From contig NZ_JAQSUW010000011.1 in assembly GCF_028649395.1 (NCBI RefSeq), forward strand, positions 394,429 to 458,428: DNA of 64,000 nt, written 5' to 3'. The notes under the pieces are model-generated. The model worked only from the letters and a program-made list of their open reading frames with translations, was not told the origin of the DNA and did not search any database. The DNA comes from Pseudomonas sp. Gutcm_11s (GTDB lineage Bacteria > Pseudomonadota > Gammaproteobacteria > Pseudomonadales > Pseudomonadaceae). The position numbers and the translations under genes are program-made. Positions 27,370 through 35,611 of this stretch are shown here, piece by piece (position 1 is the first letter of the stretch; every line of letters begins with the position of its first letter).

Positions 27370-27935
27370 CTCTTGTTGTGCGCGACGCTGATGCGCTGGC
27401 GGCTGCCAGCCTGCACGTCGTAGATGTTGAAGTCGTTCATCGCCCGCCCGTAGAGGTGCAGGCTCACCGCGCGGGGCCGCTCATGGGGCACGCCGGTGAT
27501 GTGGATATGGTCCGGATTGGGCACGAAGCTGGTGACCGCGCCGTGGTTCAGCAAGATGGTGCCGCCACGGGCCAGCTGGATGTCCTCGTCGGCGCCACGA
27601 TCCGGCGACAGGCGCACGTAGCTGCGTTCCTCCAGCACGCCCTCGACCACGCCGACCACGCCCCAGCTGCCGTGATCGTGTACCGGCGTCCACTGGCCGG
27701 GCAGCCAGACCAGGGCGTAGAGCGACAGGCTCTGGTCCGGCGCGGCGTAGATCAGGTTGCGGGTATAGCCCTCGGGGCTGCTGCGGTAGTGCTCGGGCTC
27801 GAGAAAACTGCCGGCGTGCTCGATCAGCTCCAGCATCAGTGGTGCCAGGGCCAGCACGCAATCGGCCGGAATGCCGTGCAGGTGGCTGCGTGCGTCGGCC
27901 TCGTCGATGAAGCGCTGCAGGGCGATGGAGGTCAT
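27366..27935 (-). CDS. Cysteine dioxygenase family cupin
   Basis: A 189-residue cupin. The first metal motif is HDHGSWGVVGVVEG (residues near 87-100) and a third His lies in DHIHITG; together these give the three-His iron site of thiol dioxygenases. Family members oxidise cysteine or 3-mercaptopropionate to the sulfinate. Which substrate applies cannot be told from this sequence. Its stop overlaps phoQ, and it is read toward phoQ. Confidence 0.85.
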   Translation of the reverse strand: MTSIALQRFIDEADARSHLHGIPADCVLALAPLMLELIEHAGSFLEPEHYRSSPEGYTRNLIYAAPDQSLSLYALVWLPGQWTPVHDHGSWGVVGVVEGVLEERSYVRLSPDRGADEDIQLARGGTILLNHGAVTSFVPNPDHIHITGVPHERPRAVSLHLYGRAMNDFNIYDVQAGSRQRISVAHNKS

Positions 27936-28148
27936 GGCAGGTCCCTATGCTGCCCCCTGGCGGGGCGATGTGAATGTAACAACCGTAGTGCATGATCTGC
28001 GCCAGAGTCGAACGGCTGCCGGCTTGTGGGAAAACGGCTGCCTATACTCCCTGCGCTGCGATGCCGGGCGCCTGTGGGCGCGGCAGCGACTGCCTGCGTA
28101 CGAGCCGGCCAGGCAAGGCCCCATCCCCCACATTCTGGAGAACACCAA

Positions 28149-28802
28149 GTGGCTTTACGTATCAATGATTTCGTACCGGACTTCAGCGCCGAAACCGACC
28201 AGGGCCCGATCAAGTTCCACGACTGGATCGGCTCCGACTGGGCCATCCTGTTCTCCCATCCCAAGGACTTCACCCCGGTGTGCACCACCGAGTTCGGCGT
28301 CGTCGCCCAGCTGGCCGAAGAATGGCGCAAACGCGGCACCAAGGTGATCGGTGTCTCGGTCGATGGCGCCGAGTCGCACAAGCGCTGGAAGGGCGACATC
28401 GAGGCCGTCTGCGGCACGGCGGCGCAGTTCCCGATCATCGCCGACGAGGGCCTGGCCGTGTCCAAGGCCTTCGACATGCTGCCGGCCGAGGCCTACCTGC
28501 CTGAAGGCCGCACCCCGGCCGATACCGCCACCGTGCGCTCGGTGTTCATCATCGGCCCGGACAAGAAGCTCAAGCTGTCCATGACCTACCCGATGTCGGT
28601 CGGCCGCAACTTCGCCGAAGTCCTGCGCGCTCTTGATGCGTTGCAGCTGACCTACAACGTGCCCCTGGCCACCCCGGCCAACTGGGCTGCCGGCCAGGAC
28701 GTGATAGTCGCTTTGGCGCTCAACGACGAGCAGGCGCGCGAGAAGTACGGCGCCCTCGACATCAAGCTGCCGTACCTGCGTACGGCCAAGGCGCCGAAGT
28801 AA
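28149..28802 (+). CDS. 1-Cys peroxiredoxin (Prx6/LsfA-like)
   Basis: A 217-residue peroxidase. Cys45 in DFTPVCTTE is the peroxidatic cysteine; the long C-terminal domain with TVRSVFIIGPDKK and YPMSVGRNFAEVLRALDALQ is that of the Prx6 class, which includes Pseudomonas LsfA. It reduces peroxides in the cytoplasm. The start is a GTG at 28149 with TGGAGA eleven bases ahead and the expected LRINDFVPDF N terminus. A 24-base palindrome follows the stop. Confidence 0.93.
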   Translation: MALRINDFVPDFSAETDQGPIKFHDWIGSDWAILFSHPKDFTPVCTTEFGVVAQLAEEWRKRGTKVIGVSVDGAESHKRWKGDIEAVCGTAAQFPIIADEGLAVSKAFDMLPAEAYLPEGRTPADTATVRSVFIIGPDKKLKLSMTYPMSVGRNFAEVLRALDALQLTYNVPLATPANWAAGQDVIVALALNDEQAREKYGALDIKLPYLRTAKAPK

Positions 28803-28813
28803 TTGTGATCCTG

Positions 28814-28837
28814 GACGAGCCTGCGCGCAGGCTCGTC
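28814..28837. terminator. Perfect 24-base palindrome at the convergent 3' ends
   Basis: GACGAGCCTGC and its complement meet without a spacer, between the peroxiredoxin stop and the stop of the minus-strand gene. It can form a stable hairpin in both transcripts. There is no T-run, so it is a candidate bidirectional terminator or end-protecting hairpin. Confidence 0.5.
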
Positions 28838-29147
28838 AGGGCACCGGCTCGTAGCCGTCGCCCCGACCGCTGAGCCAGCGCAGGCGCAGCTTGCCGGCGG
28901 CTCGCAGATGAGCCGCCGCCTCTACGAACAACTGATGGTTCAGATCGGCATCGCGCAGCAGCCTCGTGCTGCCGTTGTCCTCGACATTGAGAAAGTGCGC
29001 CTCGTCCGCTTCGTCGACATAGCTACGCGCAACCAGACGCAGGGCCTCGCTACTGAAACGGTAGATGTCGTACTCGTAGTGGTAGTCGTACGCTCCGTCT
29101 TCATTCGGCTCGCTGGCGTCCACATGGCGAGTGCATTCGATGCGCAT
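28836..29147 (-). CDS. Conserved-looking hypothetical protein, 103 residues
   Basis: A small acidic protein, MRIECTRHVDASEPNEDG, with a run of Tyr, Asp and Glu (YDYHYEYDIYRF) near residues 20-32 and a basic C terminus. No motif or family is recognised. The ATG at 29147 has GGTGGAAT ahead; the longer in-frame ORF up to 29321 overlaps non-coding sequence and starts with low-complexity residues. It is last in a minus-strand series that includes the AraC regulator, but a 100-base gap separates it. Confidence 0.6.
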   Translation of the reverse strand: MRIECTRHVDASEPNEDGAYDYHYEYDIYRFSSEALRLVARSYVDEADEAHFLNVEDNGSTRLLRDADLNHQLFVEAAAHLRAAGKLRLRWLSGRGDGYEPVP

Positions 29148-29247
29148 GGCGATTCCACCTAATGTGCTGAACCCACTAATGAGCCGGGTCGAGGCGGAGC
29201 ATCTTCCTTCAGCCCCGGCTGCTGTGCCTGCATCAGGGCAGGGGGCT

Positions 29248-29703
29248 TCAGCCGCCGAACACCCAACCGTTGTTGCGATTATGCAGGTAGATGAAGACGT
29301 TCTCGCTCTTGTCGCGGGCAACGCCGGCGGTTCCCCAGGGGAAGTCGTTCTGCTCGCCCAGTTGAGCGGTCAGCCATTGGCGATGCAGTTGTTCGCGCTT
29401 GGGGATGGATGAGTAGAAGTCATCGTCGAAGTCGGTCGGAATCTGCGGGTCGCTCAGTTCGATGAACAGGCTTACCAGTATCTCCGACTCGAAGCGCAGG
29501 CTCAGTGCGACGCCTAGATGACGGTCCTGCAGTTGGAGGTAGGCGAAGCGGCAGGGCACCTGCCGGTCCATGACCTGTACCTGGCTCGTTTCGCCGATGC
29601 GGAAGGTCGCGTCGAGTTCCGCAGGCGTGGTGGCCGGTGTGATGAGCGTGCCACCGACACGTAGGTGCCCGTTGCTGCGGTCGATCTGCAGGTGCTGGCT
29701 CAA
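29248..29703 (-). CDS. Hypothetical protein, 151 residues, TTG start
   Basis: This gene begins with TTG overlapping the TGA of the AraC regulator (TTGA at 29700-29703), so it should be translationally coupled. The product (MSQHLQIDRSNGHL after initiation) has an N-terminal beta-rich region of PilZ-like appearance (LDATFRIGETSQVQVMDRQVPCRFAYLQ) and a C-terminal part QWLTAQLGEQNDFPWGTAG ending GWVFGG. The PilZ-like impression is weak: I see no RxxxR motif. Function unknown. Confidence 0.65.
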   Translation of the reverse strand: MSQHLQIDRSNGHLRVGGTLITPATTPAELDATFRIGETSQVQVMDRQVPCRFAYLQLQDRHLGVALSLRFESEILVSLFIELSDPQIPTDFDDDFYSSIPKREQLHRQWLTAQLGEQNDFPWGTAGVARDKSENVFIYLHNRNNGWVFGG

Positions 29704-30698
29704 TTTTCCTGGGCCCGATAGGCGCCCGGGGTCAGCCCGGTCCACTTCTTGAACGCGCGGTGGAAAGCCGAGGGTTCGGAGAAGCCGAGCTGTTCGGCCA
29801 GGTCCTGGATCGACAGTTCGTCGCGGCCCAGGTGGTAGATGGCCAGGTCGCGGCGCAGGTGGTCCTTGAGCTCCTGGAAGCTGCTGCCTTCCTCGCGAAG
29901 GTGGCGGCGCAGGGTCTGCGGGCTGATGTGTAGCTGGGCGGCGACGCTTTCCAGGTCCGGCCAGTGCGCGCAGTCGCGGCCGAGCAGGCGGCGGATGCGG
30001 CTGGTCAGGCTGTCGCCACCGTCCGGGCGGGCCAGCAGGTCGGCCGGCGAGTGTTCGAGGAACTGCTTGAGCGTGCGCTCGTCCTGCAACAGCGGCATGG
30101 CCAGGTAGCGGCTGTGGAACAGCAGGCTGGTGCTCTCGGCATCGAAGCGCCGGGGGCAGGGGTAGAGCAGGTCGTATTCGCCGCTGTGAGCCGGTTCGGG
30201 GTAGGTGAAGCTGGCCTCGTCCAGGCGAATGCGCTGGCCGATCAGCCAGCTGCCGAGGCGGTGCCAGATCACCAGCAGGCTCTCGGTGAGGAAATGGTCC
30301 GGGTCCCACAGGATCGAGCTGTCCAGGGTCAGACGAACGTGTTCACCGTCGCGCTGCAGCTGTACGCGCGGTGCATCCGGGAACAGCCCGTAGAACAGCA
30401 TGCCGCGGACCAGGGCCTTCTCCAGGCTGTGGCAGTGGATGATGGCGTGGCACATCATGGCGAAGGTGCCGCGCTTGCTGGGAATGGCGCCGAAGCCCAT
30501 GTACTCGTCGTCGAGCAGCGCCCACAGGCCCTGCAGCAGGCGCGTGAACTGCTCGGGGGCGAGGCGTGCGCGCGGCTCCTCGAGCAGCGCCGGCTGGATG
30601 CCGACCTCGCGCAGCAGGGGCAGGTAGTCGCAGTTCTGGCGCTGGGCACCGCGCAGGGCGGCGCGGATGAAATGGCTGGCGATGGTGCGTTCGCGCAT
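29700..30698 (-). CDS. AraC-family transcriptional regulator
   Basis: A 332-residue regulator: N-terminal arabinose_bd-like sensor domain (about 20-200) and C-terminal AraC double helix-turn-helix (about 235-330), with PQTLRRHLREEGSSFQELKDHLRRD and LGFSEPSAFHRAFKKWTGLTPG. This layout is that of the OruR/ArgR-like group of Pseudomonas. It lies 67 bases after modC on the same strand, but whether it is part of the mod operon or controls an unlinked target is unknown. Confidence 0.88.
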   Translation of the reverse strand: MRERTIASHFIRAALRGAQRQNCDYLPLLREVGIQPALLEEPRARLAPEQFTRLLQGLWALLDDEYMGFGAIPSKRGTFAMMCHAIIHCHSLEKALVRGMLFYGLFPDAPRVQLQRDGEHVRLTLDSSILWDPDHFLTESLLVIWHRLGSWLIGQRIRLDEASFTYPEPAHSGEYDLLYPCPRRFDAESTSLLFHSRYLAMPLLQDERTLKQFLEHSPADLLARPDGGDSLTSRIRRLLGRDCAHWPDLESVAAQLHISPQTLRRHLREEGSSFQELKDHLRRDLAIYHLGRDELSIQDLAEQLGFSEPSAFHRAFKKWTGLTPGAYRAQEN

Positions 30699-30765
30699 GC
30701 TCGGGCTCGTCCTAAGGCTGGGCGGATGTTAGGCGGTGGCCTTTGTCCGAGACAAGCCGTGTGGT

Positions 30766-31848
30766 TCAGCCGAGCAGCGCCACCGCCTTGAACTGCGCCC
30801 ACAACGCCTGGCCCGGATGCAGGCCGAGCTGGTCGTGCGAGTAGCGGGTGATGCGCGCCAGCAGCGGCTGGCCGGCCAGCTCCAGGCGCACCAGAACCTG
30901 GGCCGGCGACTCGCCCTCGGCCAGGTCGAGCACGCGTACCGGCAGGCGGTTGAGGATGCTGCTCGGGCCCGGTGGCTCGAGGCTCAGGCTGACGTCGCGG
31001 GCCGGCACCTTGAGGCGCAGCATCTGTCCGGCAGGCAGGGCGGCATGCGGTATGCGCAGGCGTTGCTCGCTGTTCGGCAGCTCCAGCTCCAGTAACTGGT
31101 AGTGGCTGTCGTGCCCGCATACGCGGGTATGCAGCACGGTGCTGGCGGTGTCGCTCTGCGCCAGCGGCAGATCGAGGCGTGGCAACAGTTCGTCGAGCGG
31201 GCCGCTGGCCAGCGCACGGCCGCTGTCCAGCAGCACCAGATGGTCGGCCAGGCGCGCCACCTCGTCGGCGGCGTGGCTGACGTAGAGCATGGGGATGTCC
31301 AGCTCGTCGTGCAGGCGTTCCAGGTACGGCAGGATTTCCTGCTTGCGCTTGCTGTCCAGCGCCGCCAGCGGCTCGTCGAGCAGCAGCAGGCGCGGGCTGG
31401 TGAGCAGGGCGCGGGCGATGCCGACGCGCTGGCGCTCGCCGCCGGACAAGGTGTCGGGGTGGCGCTCGAGCAGATGGCCGATGCCCAGCAGTTGCACGGC
31501 CTGGTCGAGATCGATGCGCCGCGCGGCGGGTGCGATGCGCTTCTGCCCATATTCGAGGTTGCCGCGCACGGACAGGTGCGGGAACAGGCTGGCCTCCTGG
31601 AACACATAGCCCAGTGCGCGCTTGTGCGGGGCGAGGAAGTGCCCGCGCGTGCTGTCCTGCCAGCATTCGTCGCCGATCATCACGCGGCCCTGGGCACCAT
31701 GTTCCAGGCCGGCGACGCAGCGCAGCAGGCTGGTCTTGCCCGAGCCCGAAGGGCCGAACAGTGCGGTGATGCCACGTCCGGGCAGGTCCAGCGCGACCTG
31801 CAGGTGGAAGTCGGCGAAGGGCAGGTCCAGCTCGATTTTCAGGCTCAT
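30766..31848 (-). CDS. modC: Molybdate ABC transporter ATP-binding protein
   Basis: A 360-residue ATPase: Walker [10 protein letters not shown] near residues 33-41, signature [15 protein letters not shown], Walker [13 protein letters not shown], followed by a C-terminal TOBE/Mop domain (about 290-355) that binds molybdate and can regulate transport. It forms the ModABC importer with the two genes upstream. The modB stop is 4 bases ahead of its ATG, so the genes are co-translated. Confidence 0.95.
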   Translation of the reverse strand: MSLKIELDLPFADFHLQVALDLPGRGITALFGPSGSGKTSLLRCVAGLEHGAQGRVMIGDECWQDSTRGHFLAPHKRALGYVFQEASLFPHLSVRGNLEYGQKRIAPAARRIDLDQAVQLLGIGHLLERHPDTLSGGERQRVGIARALLTSPRLLLLDEPLAALDSKRKQEILPYLERLHDELDIPMLYVSHAADEVARLADHLVLLDSGRALASGPLDELLPRLDLPLAQSDTASTVLHTRVCGHDSHYQLLELELPNSEQRLRIPHAALPAGQMLRLKVPARDVSLSLEPPGPSSILNRLPVRVLDLAEGESPAQVLVRLELAGQPLLARITRYSHDQLGLHPGQALWAQFKAVALLG

Positions 31849-31852
31849 TGGC

Positions 31853-32533
31853 TCAGGCCACTTTCATCGGTGGGCGGCCCTTGAAGTGCAGCACCAGCAG
31901 GATCAGGAAGGAGAACAGCAGCATGCCGCCAGCCAGCCAGTGCGCCTGGGCGTACTCCATGGCCTCGACATGGTTGAAGATCTGTACCGAGACCACGCGG
32001 GTCTTGTCCGGGATGTTGCCGCCGATCATCAGCACCACGCCGAATTCGCCGAGGGTGTGGGCGAAGCCCAGCACGCTGGCGGTGAGGAAGCCGGGGCGGG
32101 CCAGCGGCAGCACCACGCTGACGAAGCAGTCCCAGGGGCTTGCGCGCAGAGTGGCGGCGACTTCGAGCGGGCGGCGGCCGATGGCTTCGAAGGCGTTCTG
32201 CAGCGGCTGCACCACGAAGGGCAGGGAGTAGAACAGCGAGCCGACCACCAGGCCAGCAAAGGTGAAGGGCAGGGTGCCCAGGCCCAGGCTCTGTGTCAGT
32301 TGCCCGACCGGGCCATGAGGCCCCATGGCCACCAGCAGGTAGAAGCCGATCACGGTCGGCGGCAGCACCAGCGGCAGGGCCACCAGTGCGCCGATCGGTG
32401 CCTTCAGCCAGGAGCGGGTATGCGCCAGCCACCAGGCGATGGGCGTACCCAGGGCCAGTAGCAGGACGGTGGTCAGGCTGGCCAGTTGCAGGGTCAGCCA
32501 GATCGCGGCGAAGTCGGCTCCGCTCAGGGGCAT
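31853..32533 (-). CDS. modB: Molybdate ABC transporter permease
   Basis: A 226-residue permease with five hydrophobic segments and the EAA-type loop [18 protein letters not shown] ([24 protein letters not shown]) near residues 135-160 that contacts ModC. The N terminus [18 protein letters not shown] is the usual ModB start, which is why I chose the ATG at 32533. It lies 49 bases after modA. Confidence 0.95.
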   Translation of the reverse strand: MPLSGADFAAIWLTLQLASLTTVLLLALGTPIAWWLAHTRSWLKAPIGALVALPLVLPPTVIGFYLLVAMGPHGPVGQLTQSLGLGTLPFTFAGLVVGSLFYSLPFVVQPLQNAFEAIGRRPLEVAATLRASPWDCFVSVVLPLARPGFLTASVLGFAHTLGEFGVVLMIGGNIPDKTRVVSVQIFNHVEAMEYAQAHWLAGGMLLFSFLILLVLHFKGRPPMKVA

Positions 32534-32555
32534 GGGGCGAGAAGTCCTTGTAGGA

Positions 32556-32577
32556 GGCCCCGGCGTTGGCCGGGGCC
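32556..32577 (-). other. Stable intercistronic hairpin between modA and modB
   Basis: A 9-bp G+C stem (GGCCCCGGC, loop, GCCGGGGCC) starts 6 bases after the modA stop. It has no T-run. Hairpins right after binding-protein genes commonly protect the upstream mRNA and so raise binding protein over permease; that role is inferred. Confidence 0.6.
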
Positions 32578-32582
32578 CGTTA

Positions 32583-33643
<1,061 letters not shown>

Positions 33644-33648
33644 GGCGG

Positions 33649-34974
33649 TTACAGCAGCGTCAGGGTGTAGCTGACGATCAGGCGGTTTTCGTCCTGGTCG
33701 GCGGTGCTGGTGTTGCCACGCAGCGAGGCGTTACGCCAGGAGAAACCGAGACCTTTCAGAGCGCCTTCCTGCAGGGTGTAGTCGAGGCGGAAGTCGCGTT
33801 CCCATTCATTGCGGTCGCCGCCGGCGGCGTCGATGTTGTCGCCCGACAGGTAGGTCACGGTGGCCTTCAGGCCCGGCACGCCGACCTTGGTGAAGTCGTA
33901 GGCGTATTCGGCCAGCCAGGTGCGCTCGCCGGCGGAGAGGAACTTGCCGATCTGGCGGTCGGTGATCAGGTAGGCGGTGGAACCGTCGCCCTGGTTGAGG
34001 AACGGGAAGGCGCTGTCGCCGGAGACCTGCTGGTAGCCACCGCTCAGCGCGTGGCCGCCCAGGGTGTAGGTGAACAGGGCGCTCCAGGTCTGGTTGTCGA
34101 CCTCGCCGCGGTTGCTGTCGCCAGCTTCCCAGTAGCCGTTGCTGAAGTAGCCTTCGGCGCGGCCGGCGGCGCTGGAGTTCTTGCCGTCGGAGCTGCTGTT
34201 GAAGTAGCGCAGGTCGGACTTCAGTGCGCCCGGGCCGATGGCCCAGTTGTGGGTCAGGCCGAGGAAGTGCTGTTTGTAGAAGTCTTCCAGGTTGCCGTAG
34301 TAGTACTGCGCGAGCAGGTCCTTGGTGATCTTGTAGTCACCGCCGGCGAAGTAGAACTTGTTGCTGTCGACTACCGGGGTGCCGGTCGGTGCGGCGATGC
34401 GCAGGCCGATGTCGTCGGTGGAGGAGCGGGTCTTGGTGTGCTCGAGCTGACCGGCAGTCAGGGTCAGGTTGTCGATCTCGCTGGAGGTGACCTGGCCACC
34501 GTCGAACAGCTGTGGCAGCAGGCGACCGTCGTTGAAGGTCACGACCGGCAGCTTCGGCTGCAGGGTACCCAGGCGACCTTCGGTCTTCGACACACGCACC
34601 TTGGCGGTCACGCCGGCCTTGCTGTAGTCGTCGCGCGCCTTGCCGTCGCTGTCCAGCGGGAACAGCTGGCCTGGCTTGCGGCTGTCGCTGACATCGCCGT
34701 CACCGCCGGCATCCAGTTTCAGGCCCAGCAGGCCCACGGCATCCAGACCGAAGCCGACGGTGCCCTCGGTGAAACCGGAGCTGTAGTTGAAGAGGAAGCC
34801 CTGGCCCCACTCGTTGGCCTCGCCGCGGTTGTCGGCGGTGTTCTTGGTGTTCAGGTCGTAATAGAAATTACGCAGGCCGAGAGTGGCCTTGCTGTCTTCG
34901 ATGAAGCCGGCGGCGCCTGCTTCCGTGGCCAGGGCGGCCAGGGAGACTGCGAGGGCCAGGGTGGATCTGTTCAT
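33649..34974 (-). CDS. OprD-family outer membrane porin
   Basis: A 441-residue porin with signal peptide ending TEAGA-A and the OprD pattern: FIEDSKATLGLRNFYY, NEWGQGFLFNYSSGFTEG, KVRVSKTEGRLGTLQPKLPV, SRSSTDDI-like loop, then strands to the C-terminal SYTLTLL. OprD proteins are substrate-selective channels for amino acids and organic acids. This one leads a minus-strand series with modABC and has a ModE-like operator upstream, so passage of molybdate or a molybdenum chelate is a reasonable prediction. Confidence 0.92.
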   Translation of the reverse strand: MNRSTLALAVSLAALATEAGAAGFIEDSKATLGLRNFYYDLNTKNTADNRGEANEWGQGFLFNYSSGFTEGTVGFGLDAVGLLGLKLDAGGDGDVSDSRKPGQLFPLDSDGKARDDYSKAGVTAKVRVSKTEGRLGTLQPKLPVVTFNDGRLLPQLFDGGQVTSSEIDNLTLTAGQLEHTKTRSSTDDIGLRIAAPTGTPVVDSNKFYFAGGDYKITKDLLAQYYYGNLEDFYKQHFLGLTHNWAIGPGALKSDLRYFNSSSDGKNSSAAGRAEGYFSNGYWEAGDSNRGEVDNQTWSALFTYTLGGHALSGGYQQVSGDSAFPFLNQGDGSTAYLITDRQIGKFLSAGERTWLAEYAYDFTKVGVPGLKATVTYLSGDNIDAAGGDRNEWERDFRLDYTLQEGALKGLGFSWRNASLRGNTSTADQDENRLIVSYTLTLL

Positions 34975-35031
34975 GTGGATGCTCCGAGGTTGCTTGTGGT
35001 TATTCCTGGTGAGAGCGAGGCCATCCCAACA

Positions 35032-35061
35032 TATCGCTGTATATAAATCTATATAGCGATA
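35032..35061 (-). promoter_or_regulatory. ModE-like operator (molybdenum box) upstream of the porin-mod operon
   Basis: A 30-base near-perfect dyad has outer arms TATCGCT and AGCGATA with TATAT-rich inner arms. ModE, the molybdate-sensing repressor, binds sites of the form CGnTATATA-N6-TATATnnCG, and this fits. It lies 58 to 87 bases before the porin start, overlapping any plausible -10 region, as expected for a repressor. modE itself is not in the window. Confidence 0.75.
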
Positions 35062-35157
35062 GGCGAACGCTGGTGGCCCGGGTTTCCTGGGTGTTGCTGA
35101 AAAGATTGGGAAAACGCGATGGCGGATCAGGCGTCAGATGCGCATGAGGCCAAAAGC

Positions 35158-35171
35158 TGACTTTAAAGTCA
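35158..35171. promoter_or_regulatory. Perfect 14-base palindrome in the porin upstream region
   Basis: TGACTTTAAAGTCA is its own complement. It lies about 100 bases upstream of the ModE-like box, in an A+T-rich patch, and overlaps a TTGACT that could be a -35 element on the minus strand. It could be the site of another regulator. Confidence 0.4.
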
Positions 35172-35218
35172 ATAAAATTACCGATGAGCACAAGCGATGT
35201 CTTGTGCGGCATCTGTTC

Positions 35219-35251
35219 AACGGCCGCTCCGTTGGGAGCGAAACGGCCGTT
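35219..35251 (-). terminator. Hairpin downstream of nirD
   Basis: An 8-bp outer stem (AACGGCCG with CGGCCGTT) encloses a 5-bp inner stem. It starts 10 bases after the nirD stop. There is no T-run, so termination efficiency is uncertain. Confidence 0.5.
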
Positions 35252-35260
35252 GCGGCTGCA

Positions 35261-35611
35261 TCAGACGCGTACTTCCACGTGCTCGCCGTTGAGGCGCACC
35301 GCCCATACCGGCAGCTGCTGCTCCGGGTACTCCAGGCAGGCGCCGTCGCTCAGGCGGAAGTGCTGCTTGTACAGCGGCGAGGCGATGACCATCTCACCCT
35401 GCAGGTGGCCGATGATCCCGCGGCCGATCACGTTGGCGCCGGACTTGGGGTCGCGGTTGCCGATGGCGAACAGCTGCTGCTCGCTTTCCGGCAGGTAGAA
35501 CAGCGCTACCTGCTGGTCGCCGAGCAGGGCCACGACGCCGGAGTTGGGCACCAGATCGGCGGCGCTGCACAGCGGCTGCCAGGCGTTTTCGAGTTGGGTT
35601 GCTGCGCTCAT
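35261..35611 (-). CDS. nirD: Nitrite reductase (NAD(P)H) small subunit
   Basis: A 116-residue Rieske-like small subunit (VPNSGVVALLGDQQVALFYLP, DPKSGANVIGRGIIGHLQGEMVIASPLYKQHFRLSDG). NirD proteins keep the fold; the usual cluster Cys residues are absent here, as in other NirD sequences. With NirB it reduces nitrite to ammonium in the cytoplasm for assimilation. Its ATG shares one base with the nirB stop (TGATG), so translation is coupled. Confidence 0.93.
   Translation of the reverse strand: MSAATQLENAWQPLCSAADLVPNSGVVALLGDQQVALFYLPESEQQLFAIGNRDPKSGANVIGRGIIGHLQGEMVIASPLYKQHFRLSDGACLEYPEQQLPVWAVRLNGEHVEVRV

Noticed and set aside
35000..35212. Minus-strand ORF of 70 codons upstream of the porin
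   Set aside because: It covers the ModE-like box and promoter region and has no coding-like codon pattern.
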